Shown here in pieces: positions 8,702-17,655 of a stretch of DNA of 64,000 nt (the stretch's first letter is position 1; each line of letters starts with the position of its first letter). A program made the translations under genes and the position numbers. The notes beneath the pieces are model-generated. The model was not told the origin of the DNA. It made no database searches and was given only the letters and a program-made list of their open reading frames with translations. The DNA lies in assembly GCF_017355985.1 (NCBI RefSeq), contig NZ_JAFIQU010000002.1, forward strand, positions 62,001 to 126,000, written 5' to 3'. This stretch comes from Arenibaculum pallidiluteum (GTDB taxonomy: Bacteria > Pseudomonadota > Alphaproteobacteria > Azospirillales > Azospirillaceae).

Positions 8702-11298
8702 TCATCGACGCCTTCACCTTCTTCAACGAGCTCGACGTCCTCGAGCTTCGCCTGCGCGAGCTCCACGGCGTGGTCGACCGCTTCGTCCTCGTCGAGGCGA
8801 CGCGCACCCATGCCGGCCGTCCCAAGCCGCTCTACTTCGCGGATTCCCGCAGCCGCTTCGCTCCCTGGGCGGACAAGATCCGCCACATCGTCGTCGACGA
8901 CCTGCCGGCCGACGGCGATGCATGGGTGCGCGAGAACATGCAGCGAGACGCCATCCTGCGCGGCCTCGACGGCATCACCGGCGACGACGTGATCCTGGTG
9001 TCGGATGCCGACGAAATCGTCCGCGCCGGGGTGGTGGCGGGCCTGCAGGCCGAGCGGACCCAGGTCTGGGGCTTCCGCCTGGCGCTCTTCTACCTGCGCC
9101 TGAACTACCTGAACGCTGCCGGCCCCGAGGCACACGTCGTCTGGCCGGTCGGTGTGAGGGCGCGCCTGCTGGCGCGGTACAGCCCTCAGAAGCTCAGAGA
9201 CAGCCGGTTCTGGCTGCAGCTCGGCGAGAACGGCCGCCTGCCCGACCATGCGCGCGTCTTCGACCGCGCCGGCTGGCACTTCTCGTTCATCGGCGATCAG
9301 GCGCATGTCCTGAACAAGATCAGGAACTACGCCCACCAGGAGAACAACACGCCCGAGACCACGGCCGCGATCGACGTGGAGCGGGCGCTGGCCGAGCGCC
9401 GCGACCTTTTCGGCCGCGACAACTATCTCTGGGAACGCATCCCGCTGGGAGGCGACCTGCCGCGAAGCCTTTCGGAGCGCCCGCAGGACTGGGCCCGGCA
9501 CCTGCTTCTCGAGCCCGAGGAGCTGCTGGCCCTGGTGCGCCGAGCCGAGGCCGACGGCGCGCCCCAGCGCGCGGCCGAGCTGCGCGCCCGGCTCGTCGCG
9601 GCGACGACTCCCGCGGCAGGCCCTGGCGGTGCGACTCCCGTGCGTGCCGGCGCCGGCTCTACGTCTGGAAGCGTCGAGCACCACGCCGGGCACCACATCG
9701 AGCGCATCACCGGCCTTGAACGCGAGGGTCGGCTCACCGAGGCGCTGGAGGCCTGCGCGGAGGCGCTGCGCCGCTGTGCGGCGCTGTCGCGCGCCGACGG
9801 TCCCATGCCGGCGACGCTGTTCGCGCTGGGCGTCAGGCTCTGGCAGGCCGGTGCCTTCGCGGACGCCGACCGCTGCTTCCGCATGGCCGACGCGCTGAAG
9901 CCCTGCGATGCCGCGACGCGCCGGAACATCGCGATGACCTTCGGCTCGCTCGCGAATGCGGCGATGGAGCGGGACCCGGTTGCTGCGGTGGGCCTTCTGC
10001 GGACCGGCCTCGCCTATGCGCCTGACGTGGCCGAGCTGCATGCCGCCATGGCGATCGCATGCCAGAAGACCAATCCCTATGATGCCGCCGTCCACCTGTT
10101 GACGGCGAGCCGGCTTGCCCCGGACGATGCCGGCCATGCCGACAACGCCTGGCGCGTCCTTTCGAAGCTCGGCGGTGAGCTGGCCGGCGACGTCGACTTT
10201 GCCGGCCTCGTGGCTCTCGGCCGCGGCCCATATCCCGCCTGGATCGGCCTCGGCAACCAGCGCCGCGCCGCGGGAGACCTCGCGGGGGCCGAGGCGGCCT
10301 TCCGCACGGCTCTCGCGCTGGCGCCCGACCTGCCCTTCGCCGCGAGCCGCCTCGCCTGCCTGCAGGCCGAACTGGGCCGGTTGGAAGAGGCCGACGCCCT
10401 GTTCCAGCAAGCGGCGCGCCAGCCCGGAACCCGCGACGCGGCGATCCGGCTCTCAGACAGCTTCATGCGCGGGCTGCTGGGCGAACGCGTCGTCCAGGCC
10501 CGGCTATCGGTGCAGGGCGCCGCGCCGGCCGCATCGGCCGGGATCGTCGTCTTCGCCGGCGCCGACATGGGCTATCTCCGCCGTTTCGGCACCAGCTTCG
10601 CCGCCTCGCTCGCGGGGTCGGGCCTGCCGGGAGCGCATCTCCACCTGCATGTGGTGAACCCGGACGAGGGTCTTGCGGCGGAGATGGAGGCTATTTCGGG
10701 GCGGCTTCCCGGCTGGACGCTGGCCTGCAGCACGGAGCGTGTCGACCTGGCGCCTTTCGGGGCCGAGGCGCGGACCTACTTCGCCTGCGCGCGCTTCCAG
10801 GTGCTGCCCGAGCTGCTGGCGCGCTATGGCCGGCGCATGCTGTGCCTGGACATCGACCTGATCGTGCAGCGCGACCCGGCGCCGTTGCTGGCCGTGCTGG
10901 ACGAGGCAGAGCTCGCCATGGTCGAGAGCCCCGGCGCCGACGTCTGGAACCGGTACTGGGCGGACGTGATTCTGCTTCGGCCGAGCCCGCGGACGATCGA
11001 GACACTGAGGGTGGCCGCCGCCTACATGCGCAGCTTCCTGAAGACGGGGCGGGCACGCTGGTTCCTCGACCAGATCGCGCTCTTCGCGGCGCTGCGCTGC
11101 CGCCCGGCTGGCGAACGCCCGGGCTTCGCATCGCTGCCGACCTCGATCCATCGGCTGCAGATGCGGCTGATGAGGGACGGAAGCCTCGTCGGTGACGAGG
11201 ACGCCTATTTCTGGTCCATCAGGGCCAGCCTGCCGAGCGCCGCGGCGCAGATCGCATCGACCGCCTTCACGCGCTATGCGCAGGGAGGGCAGCCGTGA
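8698..11298 (+). CDS. GT17-TPR-GT8-like fusion glycosyltransferase
   Basis: An 866-residue protein; its ATG overlaps the previous TGA. Residues ~1-290 match the GT17 family (beta-1,4-N-acetylglucosaminyltransferase, bisecting-GlcNAc type): IIDAFTFFNELDVLELRLRE, VEATRTHAGRPKPLYF and VLVSDADEIVR with an acidic SDADE. Then come a Pro/Ala/Gly-rich linker and TPR-like repeats (~340-590). The C-terminal ~250 residues form a GT-A-like domain opening with GIVVFAGADMGYLRRF and carrying CLDIDLIVQRDP (DxD), as in GT8-type enzymes. Two transferase domains of different families in one chain suggest sequential additions on one acceptor. The specificities are inferred only from family names. A GTGA overlap couples it to the next gene. 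Confidence 0.85.
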   Translation: MIIDAFTFFNELDVLELRLRELHGVVDRFVLVEATRTHAGRPKPLYFADSRSRFAPWADKIRHIVVDDLPADGDAWVRENMQRDAILRGLDGITGDDVILVSDADEIVRAGVVAGLQAERTQVWGFRLALFYLRLNYLNAAGPEAHVVWPVGVRARLLARYSPQKLRDSRFWLQLGENGRLPDHARVFDRAGWHFSFIGDQAHVLNKIRNYAHQENNTPETTAAIDVERALAERRDLFGRDNYLWERIPLGGDLPRSLSERPQDWARHLLLEPEELLALVRRAEADGAPQRAAELRARLVAATTPAAGPGGATPVRAGAGSTSGSVEHHAGHHIERITGLEREGRLTEALEACAEALRRCAALSRADGPMPATLFALGVRLWQAGAFADADRCFRMADALKPCDAATRRNIAMTFGSLANAAMERDPVAAVGLLRTGLAYAPDVAELHAAMAIACQKTNPYDAAVHLLTASRLAPDDAGHADNAWRVLSKLGGELAGDVDFAGLVALGRGPYPAWIGLGNQRRAAGDLAGAEAAFRTALALAPDLPFAASRLACLQAELGRLEEADALFQQAARQPGTRDAAIRLSDSFMRGLLGERVVQARLSVQGAAPAASAGIVVFAGADMGYLRRFGTSFAASLAGSGLPGAHLHLHVVNPDEGLAAEMEAISGRLPGWTLACSTERVDLAPFGAEARTYFACARFQVLPELLARYGRRMLCLDIDLIVQRDPAPLLAVLDEAELAMVESPGADVWNRYWADVILLRPSPRTIETLRVAAAYMRSFLKTGRARWFLDQIALFAALRCRPAGERPGFASLPTSIHRLQMRLMRDGSLVGDEDAYFWSIRASLPSAAAQIASTAFTRYAQGGQP

Positions 11299-12440
11299 CC
11301 GCGCCCGCGATGGCGCTGGCAGCGCAGGTGGGTGCCGTGCCGCCCGACCAGCTCCTGCAGGCCGCGGCGGCCGCCCACCGGGACGGCCGACTCGACGAAG
11401 CGGAGCTGCTGTACCGCCGCGTGCTGGATGAGGCGCCGGACGATCCCGATGCCCTGCATCTTCTCGGAGTGCTCCTGGGGCGCCGGGGCTCGGACGGGCT
11501 TGCTCTGATCGAGCGAGCCCTGGCACGCAGGCCGGACTGGCCGGACGCCCTCTACAACCTCGCGAACGGACGCATGCGCGAGGGCGGGATCGAGGCCGCC
11601 ATGGCGCTGCTGCGCCGGGTGCTCGAGCTGGAGCCCGACCACAGGCCCGCGCGGAACCTGCTGCCGATCGTGATCGACCGCGCCATCTACGCCTGCGGAG
11701 GCGCCCCTGTGCCGCCCGAGGGCGACGTGGTGCTTTTCCTGAACAAGCGCGGCCTCGGCGACAACCTGCTGTTCTCGACCCTGCCCGGCCTGTTCGCCGC
11801 CACGGGGCGGCGGTTCTTCGTCTCGGACCAGAATCCCGTCCGCAATCCCGAGATCCACGAGCTCGTCTGGGGCTGCAATCCGCATGTGGCGGGGATCTCG
11901 AAGGCCTTCCCGAATGCCGGGGTGGCTCCGATGCTGAAGGGCTTCGACCGGCTGACCGAGATCACCAACTGGCTGACGCGCATGGAGGTCCTGCACGGCT
12001 TCGCGCCGTCCAACGACCTGCCGCGCCTCCACTACGCGCCGTCGCGGCACGCGCAGCTCGCCGGGGCGGTGCTCGTGGACCTCCACTCGAAGACCATCCA
12101 CTACAGGCCCGAGAGCCTGCGCGCGTATCTCGACATGATCTGCGCGCGCTTCCATTACGCACGCGCGGATCTCGTGCAGATCGCCTTCGCGGGCCCCGAT
12201 GTCGGCGATCCCAACCTGCGGCTCGAGGGCGTTCCGACCTATACGGTGAAGAGCATCTTCGACTATTGCGACGCCATCGCTTCGGCCAGGGCGCTGATCA
12301 CCGTGCATTCCGGCGCGAACTCAATGGCGGCGGCGCTCAGGCGCGACGCGCCTTCGCCGATGCTGCACTGCGCCGTCGACGCCGAGCACTTCAATCAGAA
12401 GTGCTACATCTGGCGCAACATCGACTACACGATCGTCTGA
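11295..12440 (+). CDS. TPR protein with short GT9-like domain
   Basis: A 381-residue protein; the GTG start overlaps the upstream TGA (GTGA). The first ~120 residues are three TPR-like units (DGRLDEAELLYRRVLDEAPD, DALYNLANGRMREGGIEA). The rest resembles a GT9/heptosyltransferase fold: FLNKRGLGDNLLFSTLPGLF at its start and ALITVHSGANSMAAAL near the end, the place of the VDTSAAHLA motif in relatives. The usual two-half GT9 domain is reduced here and the TSxxHLA signature is altered to SGANSMA. The donor could therefore differ, or the protein may be catalytically weak. It is coupled to the genes on both sides, so probably part of the same glycosylation machine. Confidence 0.75.
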   Translation: MTAPAMALAAQVGAVPPDQLLQAAAAAHRDGRLDEAELLYRRVLDEAPDDPDALHLLGVLLGRRGSDGLALIERALARRPDWPDALYNLANGRMREGGIEAAMALLRRVLELEPDHRPARNLLPIVIDRAIYACGGAPVPPEGDVVLFLNKRGLGDNLLFSTLPGLFAATGRRFFVSDQNPVRNPEIHELVWGCNPHVAGISKAFPNAGVAPMLKGFDRLTEITNWLTRMEVLHGFAPSNDLPRLHYAPSRHAQLAGAVLVDLHSKTIHYRPESLRAYLDMICARFHYARADLVQIAFAGPDVGDPNLRLEGVPTYTVKSIFDYCDAIASARALITVHSGANSMAAALRRDAPSPMLHCAVDAEHFNQKCYIWRNIDYTIV

Positions 12441-12464
12441 AGGCGGACGGGGGGATCGGAGACA

Positions 12465-14258
12465 ATGACTGCCCAAGCGGCCCTTGCCGGCACCGACCTG
12501 GCGGCGCTCCTGTCCGAGGGGCTCGCCCATCACGGGCGGGGCGACCTGCCGCGGGCGACGGCCTGCTACCGCGCCGTTCTCGCCGCCGAGCCCGGCCATG
12601 CGGAGGCGCTGCACCTCTCGGGCGTGGCCGCCTACCAGCTCGGCCGCAACGACGAGGCGGCGAGACTAATCCGCCAGGCGATCGCCCGCAGGCCCGACAG
12701 CGCGCACTACCACAACAATCTCGGCAGCGCCCTGAAGCGTCTGGGCCGCCACGACGAGGCGTTGGAGGCCTATCGGGAGGCGCTGCGCCTGGAGCCGCGC
12801 CAGGCGGATGCCGCGGGAAACATGGCGCGCCTGCTGCGGGACCTCGGCCGCACCGGCGAGGCGCTGGACGCGTTTCGCCAGGCACTGGCCAACCATCCGT
12901 CGGATGCGGACCTGGCGCTCCAGGCCGGCTCGCTGATGCTGAACGCGGGCGCGGTCGAGGAGGCCATCGCGCTGTACCGGCGAACTGCCGAGCGGCCGCC
13001 GGGCCATGCCGGCGCCTTCAGCAATCTCGGAGTCGCGCTGCGCCGGCTGGGCCGGCTGGACGAGGCGGTGGATGCTTACCGGGCGTCTCTGCGCCTGGAC
13101 GGCGCCGCCGCCGGGACATGGTCAAACCTGGGGGTCGTGCTGGCCGACCTGGACCGGTACGCGGAGGCGATCTCCTGCCAGCAGCGCGCCATTTCCCATA
13201 GCCCTGCCTATGCGGAGGCCCATCTGAACCTGTCGCTGGCCCTGATGGCCGAGCGTCGCCACGACAAGGCGCTTGCCGCGGCGCGCGAGGCGGTGCGGCT
13301 GAAGCCCGACCTCGCCGAGGGCCACACGCAGCTCGCCTCCGTCCTGCTGATGCTGGGCCGCTACGCCGAGGGCTGGGCCGCCTACGAGTGGCGGACGCGG
13401 ATGCCCGACTTCCCGTCCCCCGTCCGCAGCTTCCCCACGCCGCGCTGGGACGGCGGTCCGCTGTCCGGACGCTGCATTCTCGTGCATGACGAGCAGGGCG
13501 TCGGCGATGCCTTCCAGTTCGCGCGGTTCGTGCCGCTTCTGGCACGGCAGGGCGCGACCGTGATCCTCGAGTGCAATGCGCGGATCACCGGCGTGATGCG
13601 GGGGCTCGATGGTGCCGCCGAGGTGGTGGCCCGCGGCATGCCCGTTCCGGCCCACGATGTCCACGTGCCGTTGCTGAGCCTGCCGCACCTGCTGGGCACG
13701 ACGCTGGCGACGATCCCCACTGCGGTGCCCTATCTGCGGCCGGAGCCCGAGCGCCAGCGGCGTTGGGCCGAGCTGCTGAAGGCGCGGGACGGCGGCCGAC
13801 GCCTGCGCGTGGGGCTGGTCTGGGCAGGCAATCCCGAATACAAGGCCGACCGGATCCGCTCGCCGGGGCTGAAGCCCTATCTGCCGCTGCTGGACGTGCC
13901 GGACATCGCCTTCTACGCCCTGCAGCAGGGCGCCGGGCGGCGCGACCTCGACGGGTTTCCGGGGCACCCCAGCTTCACCGACCTGGTCGAGGCCGGCAAC
14001 TGGGACGACACGGCCGCCGTCATGGCGAACCTGGACCTCGTGATCTCGTCCTGCACCGGCCCGGCCCACCTGGCAGGGGCGCTGGGCCGCCCGCTCTGGG
14101 TCGTGCTTCCCCATGCGGCGGAGTGGCGCTGGCTCGAGGACATCGACGACAGCCCCTGGTATCCGACGGCACGCCTCTACCGCCAGCCGCGGCAGGGCGA
14201 CTGGGATTCCGTCCTGCTCCGCGTACGCGACGACCTGCGCCGGCGCGTGGGCCGTTGA
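12465..14258 (+). CDS. TPR-GT9-like glycosyltransferase
   Basis: A 597-residue protein. Residues ~5-310 contain about eight TPRs (AHYHNNLGSALKRLGRHDEA, AFSNLGVALRRLGRLDEAVD). Residues ~330-590 form a GT9-like domain: DEQGVGDAFQFARFVPLLA, RLRVGLVWAGNPEYK and ISSCTGPAHLAGALGRPLWV. It is a clear paralogue of the C-terminal half of the 1679-5344 fusion protein, sharing the WRW(L/M) and PWYPTxRLxRQ end motifs. Bacterial GT9 enzymes use ADP-heptose on LPS core; TPR-linked versions have no agreed role. With the ADP-heptose genes in this window, protein O-heptosylation is a reasonable but unproven guess. There is a 24-bp gap from the previous gene. Confidence 0.85.
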   Translation: MTAQAALAGTDLAALLSEGLAHHGRGDLPRATACYRAVLAAEPGHAEALHLSGVAAYQLGRNDEAARLIRQAIARRPDSAHYHNNLGSALKRLGRHDEALEAYREALRLEPRQADAAGNMARLLRDLGRTGEALDAFRQALANHPSDADLALQAGSLMLNAGAVEEAIALYRRTAERPPGHAGAFSNLGVALRRLGRLDEAVDAYRASLRLDGAAAGTWSNLGVVLADLDRYAEAISCQQRAISHSPAYAEAHLNLSLALMAERRHDKALAAAREAVRLKPDLAEGHTQLASVLLMLGRYAEGWAAYEWRTRMPDFPSPVRSFPTPRWDGGPLSGRCILVHDEQGVGDAFQFARFVPLLARQGATVILECNARITGVMRGLDGAAEVVARGMPVPAHDVHVPLLSLPHLLGTTLATIPTAVPYLRPEPERQRRWAELLKARDGGRRLRVGLVWAGNPEYKADRIRSPGLKPYLPLLDVPDIAFYALQQGAGRRDLDGFPGHPSFTDLVEAGNWDDTAAVMANLDLVISSCTGPAHLAGALGRPLWVVLPHAAEWRWLEDIDDSPWYPTARLYRQPRQGDWDSVLLRVRDDLRRRVGR

Positions 14259-14272
14259 AGGAGACGGACATC

Positions 14273-16018
14273 TTGACCGCCGACATCCCGACCCGAACCG
14301 GCCTCGCACAACGGCTGATGACCCTCGGCGCGGCGTCGGTCGCCGTATTCGCGAGCTCGCCCGAGCGCAAGCAGCTCGCCGACCTCCAGCGCTGCGGCGA
14401 GACGGCGCTCCAGCCGCTGCCCGAGGTCGACCGTCGCTTTTTCGCGGAAAAGGTGCGCCCGGAGCTGCACAGCGGCTCCCAGCGTCGCGCCGGCCTGGCA
14501 CGGGTCGCGGCGACGCTCTTCCTGGCGCCGCACGAGCTGGACGACCCCGCATTCGACGCGGTGCCCCTCCAGATGCTCGAGGACTATCTTCGCTGGGCCC
14601 TCACACCGCCGGCGCTGCTGACGAGCGGGAACGACGGCAATACGCAGGTCGTGATTCAGGAGACCCTGCTCGCCGTCATCACGGCCCGGCTCGCCGTCGA
14701 ACCTGAGTCCCCGTTTTGGAACCAGGCAGCGGCGGTGGCGGTCACGCGTCTGAACCTGATCGCCGCCTATATGTCGACCCGGAACCTGAAGGCGCTCTGC
14801 CGCCTGCGGGCCGAGCTGCTGGATCGATGGCTGCGCAGGAACGGCCACGCCGTCGACTGGGCCCCACCCCCGCGCCGGCCGGGCCGGATCCGGCTCGGCG
14901 TGCTGCTCGGCGACCTGACGCCGCGCACGGAGACCTTCACGACGCTTCCCGTCTTCGCGGGGCTCGACCGTTCCAGGTACGAGGTCACGATCTTCCTGCA
15001 GCACCCGACCGGCGGCGCCATCGAGCAGGCCCGGCGCGCGGCGGGCGACAGCGTGCTGGCCCTGCCCGAGGACACCGGCGAGGCGGTGCGCCTGATCCGC
15101 AGCCGCGACCTCGACATTCTGCATATCGGGATGAACGTCACGGCGGTCACCCACCGGGTGGCGCTCGTGGCGCTCCACAAGCTCGCCCGCGTGCAGTGCA
15201 CGGGCTTCTCCTCTCCGATCACGACGGGCTTTCCATCGGTCGACTTCTACGTCAGCGGCGAACTGTCGGATGACCGGGCGGAAGCGCATCAGCACTACAC
15301 GGAGACGCCGCTTCTGCTCCCGGGCGCCGGCTTCTGCTTCGACTACTCCATGGCACCTGCCCCGTCCGTCCGGATCCCGGACCGCAGGGCCATGGGCACC
15401 GTGGGACGGACCGTCTTCGTCAGCGGGGCCAATTTCTACAAGATCGGTCCAGATCTGCGCGCCAGCTGGACGCGCATCCTTGCATCGGTGCCCGGATCCC
15501 TGCTGGTGCTCTATCCGTTTAGCCGCGCGTGGAGCAGCGCCTACCCCGAGGAGCGTTTCCTCGAGACCTTCAAGGCAGAACTCTCTGCCGCAGGCGTGGT
15601 CGACGGCATCCGGATCATCAAGGGCCTGCCAACGCGCAGCGATGTGGTCTCCCTGCTGCGCCAGTGCGACATCTATCTCGACTCCTTCCCTTATGGCGGC
15701 GCCAACACGACCTTTGATCCGCTGGAGGCGGGCCTGCCGGTCGTGGCGGCGGCCGGTGCGACCCTGCGCAACCAGCAGGGAGCCGCGATGCTGCTGGAGC
15801 TCGGCCTCGGCGAGCTGGTCTGCCAGGATGCCGAAGCCTATGTGGCCCGCGCGGTGCGGCTGGGTCTCGACGCGGCCTACAGGAAGGCCGCAGCGGCGGC
15901 CGTCACTGCCCAGATGGCCAAGCGCCCAACCTTCGCGGATCCCGCCGCATACGGCACGCTGATGGATCTCGCCTTCCGCCGCATGCTGGAGCGCAAGGCC
16001 GTGCCGCTGGCGGCCTGA
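14273..16018 (+). CDS. GT41-like glycosyltransferase without TPRs
   Basis: A 581-residue protein. TTG 14273 is chosen because AGGAG (14259-14263) sits 9 nt upstream, directly after the previous stop. The N-terminal ~195 residues are alpha-helical with no recognisable TPR consensus. The C-terminal part is a divergent GT41-like GT-B domain: RIRLGVLLGDLTPRTETF, FVSGANFYKIGPDLRASW and the donor-site segment YLDSFPYGGANTTFDPLEAG. A helical, TPR-free head on a GT41 catalytic part is also the layout of HMW1C-type N-glycosyltransferases, which glycosylate adhesins in the cytoplasm. The resemblance is architectural only, since the donor loop is closer to ordinary SPINDLY proteins. It is the last gene of the forward array and converges on mnmA. 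Confidence 0.8.
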   Translation: MTADIPTRTGLAQRLMTLGAASVAVFASSPERKQLADLQRCGETALQPLPEVDRRFFAEKVRPELHSGSQRRAGLARVAATLFLAPHELDDPAFDAVPLQMLEDYLRWALTPPALLTSGNDGNTQVVIQETLLAVITARLAVEPESPFWNQAAAVAVTRLNLIAAYMSTRNLKALCRLRAELLDRWLRRNGHAVDWAPPPRRPGRIRLGVLLGDLTPRTETFTTLPVFAGLDRSRYEVTIFLQHPTGGAIEQARRAAGDSVLALPEDTGEAVRLIRSRDLDILHIGMNVTAVTHRVALVALHKLARVQCTGFSSPITTGFPSVDFYVSGELSDDRAEAHQHYTETPLLLPGAGFCFDYSMAPAPSVRIPDRRAMGTVGRTVFVSGANFYKIGPDLRASWTRILASVPGSLLVLYPFSRAWSSAYPEERFLETFKAELSAAGVVDGIRIIKGLPTRSDVVSLLRQCDIYLDSFPYGGANTTFDPLEAGLPVVAAAGATLRNQQGAAMLLELGLGELVCQDAEAYVARAVRLGLDAAYRKAAAAAVTAQMAKRPTFADPAAYGTLMDLAFRRMLERKAVPLAA

Positions 16019-16034
16019 GGGCCGGCCCCGCGCT

Positions 16035-17207
16035 CTATCCCGCAGCCGGCGCCGCGTATGCCGCGCCGATGCCGAGATGGGGCGCGGACTGCTCGGCCGC
16101 CGCGATCCAGCCGCCGCCGAGGACGCGCTCGCCGCGATAGAAAACGCAGGCCTGGCCGGGCGCGATGCCGTATTGCGGCTCGGCCAGCGCCACTACGGCA
16201 CCGCCTTCGGCACCGGGGACGACCGTCGCCGGAACCGCCGGCTGGGCCGAGCGCAGCTTGACGGTGACGCTCTCTCCCCGCGGGTCGGGATCGGTCAGCC
16301 AGTTCACCTCGCGCAGGATTACGCGGTCGCGCGCCAGCGCCGTGCGCGGGCCCACCACGACGCGCCGCGCCGCGGGGTCGAGCCCGACGACGTAGAGCGG
16401 CTCCCCCGCCTCTCCGCGGATGCCGCCGATGCCAAGCCCGCGGCGCTGTCCGACGGTGTAGCCGATCACCCCGTCGTGCCGGCCGAGAACGCGGCCGTCG
16501 ACATGCACGATCTCGCCGGGATCGATGGCGCCCGGGCGCAGTTTCGCGACCACGCCCGCATAGTCGCCGTCGGGAACGAAGCAGATGTCCTGACTGTCAG
16601 GCTTGTCGGCGACGGCCAGGCCGAACCGTTCGGCAAGCGCCCGCGTCTCGGCCTTGCTGGCGAGCCCGCCCAGGGGAAAGCGTAGGTAGTCGAGCTGCGG
16701 CTGGGTCGTCGCGAACAGGAAATAGCTCTGGTCCCGGGACGGGTCGGCGGCACGGTGCAGCTCGGCGCCCCGTGGCCCGGCGACCCGGCGCACGTAGTGG
16801 CCGGTCGCGAGACAGTCGCCGCCGAGATCGCGCGCGGTGTCCAGCAGGTCGCGGAACTTGACGCGCTGATTGCAGCGCACGCAGGGGATCGGGGTCTCGC
16901 CGCGCAGGTAGGAATCCGCGAAGTCGTCGATGACGGCCTGCCCGAACCGGCTTTCGTAATCCAGGACGTAGTGCGGGAAGCCCAGCCGGTCGGCGACCTG
17001 GCGGGCATCGTAAATGTCCTGCCCCGCGCAGCAGGCACCCTTGCGCCCCACGGTCAGGCCGTGGTCGTAGAGCTGCAGGGTGATCCCGACGACGTCGTAG
17101 CCCTCGGCCTGGAGGAGCGCGGCCGTGACCGAGCTGTCGACGCCGCCGGACATGGCGACGACGACCCGGGTAGCGGAAGCGGGCTTGTCGATCCCAAGGC
17201 TGTTCAT
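16035..17207 (-). CDS. mnmA: tRNA 2-thiouridine(34) synthase MnmA
   Basis: A 390-residue protein, the usual length for the family. It makes s2U at the wobble position of tRNAs for Lys, Glu and Gln, using ATP and sulfur relayed from a cysteine desulfurase. The PP-loop [15 protein letters not shown] is near the N-terminus. The first catalytic Cys is in [11 protein letters not shown] and the second in [15 protein letters not shown] 17207 ([10 protein letters not shown]) is preferred over upstream in-frame starts because the PP-loop then falls ~18 residues in. Two cysteine desulfurases, the likely sulfur donors, lie 1.6 kb upstream on the same strand. Confidence 0.95.
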   Translation of the reverse strand: MNSLGIDKPASATRVVVAMSGGVDSSVTAALLQAEGYDVVGITLQLYDHGLTVGRKGACCAGQDIYDARQVADRLGFPHYVLDYESRFGQAVIDDFADSYLRGETPIPCVRCNQRVKFRDLLDTARDLGGDCLATGHYVRRVAGPRGAELHRAADPSRDQSYFLFATTQPQLDYLRFPLGGLASKAETRALAERFGLAVADKPDSQDICFVPDGDYAGVVAKLRPGAIDPGEIVHVDGRVLGRHDGVIGYTVGQRRGLGIGGIRGEAGEPLYVVGLDPAARRVVVGPRTALARDRVILREVNWLTDPDPRGESVTVKLRSAQPAVPATVVPGAEGGAVVALAEPQYGIAPGQACVFYRGERVLGGGWIAAAEQSAPHLGIGAAYAAPAAG

Positions 17208-17290
17208 GGGGCGCGATATAGACAGCATCCGCGCCCGGCGCAATGCCGCCCGGCGGTCAAGGCGTGTCGCGGAGCCGTCGCAAGAAGCCA

Positions 17291-17324
17291 GCGCCGGCGG
17301 CCCCGCCCCGGGAGCCGCCGGCGC
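17291..17324. terminator. GC-rich hairpin, possible transcription stop
   Basis: Perfect 11-bp arms GCGCCGGCGGC (17291-17301) and GCCGCCGGCGC (17314-17324) flank a 12-nt loop, 20 bp after the lipoprotein gene stop. There is no T-tract on either side, so this may be a weak terminator or only a GC-rich inverted repeat. Confidence 0.35.
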
Positions 17325-17343
17325 CGAACGGCGTGCCGCGCCG

Positions 17344-17583
17344 TTACTTCTTGATCGCGGCCTTGGCGCGCTCGTCCAGCGTGGTCTTGTCCTCGAGCCC
17401 CTCGTTCATCGAGGCGCCCGCCGTGGCGCCGCCGACGCCGCCGACCACGGCGCCGACGGGACCGCCCACGACCGCGCCGCCGAGGGCACCCGCGCCGCCG
17501 CCGCTCGCCGCGCGGCTGGTATCGTTGTTGCCGCAGGCGGCCAGGACGCCCAGGGACAGAAGGGCGATACCGATCTTGTACAT
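17344..17583 (-). CDS. Small glycine-zipper lipoprotein
   Basis: A 79-residue protein with a short signal peptide and lipobox ([11 protein letters not shown]; the lipidated Cys is residue 17). A run of small residues follows ([20 protein letters not shown]), a glycine-zipper pattern that can lie in or on a membrane. A short charged tail contains [15 protein letters not shown]. It is probably an envelope lipoprotein. The specific role is unknown. It lies between the tenA-like gene and mnmA on the same strand with its own spacing. Composition alone does not identify a family beyond glycine-zipper proteins. Confidence 0.75.
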   Translation of the reverse strand: MYKIGIALLSLGVLAACGNNDTSRAASGGGAGALGGAVVGGPVGAVVGGVGGATAGASMNEGLEDKTTLDERAKAAIKK

Positions 17584-17655
17584 GCGAACCCCCTATTCGA
17601 TGGTGACACCGGTCGCGAAGGCAACACGGCGTCACATGGGAGGTTCCGCCAAGGA

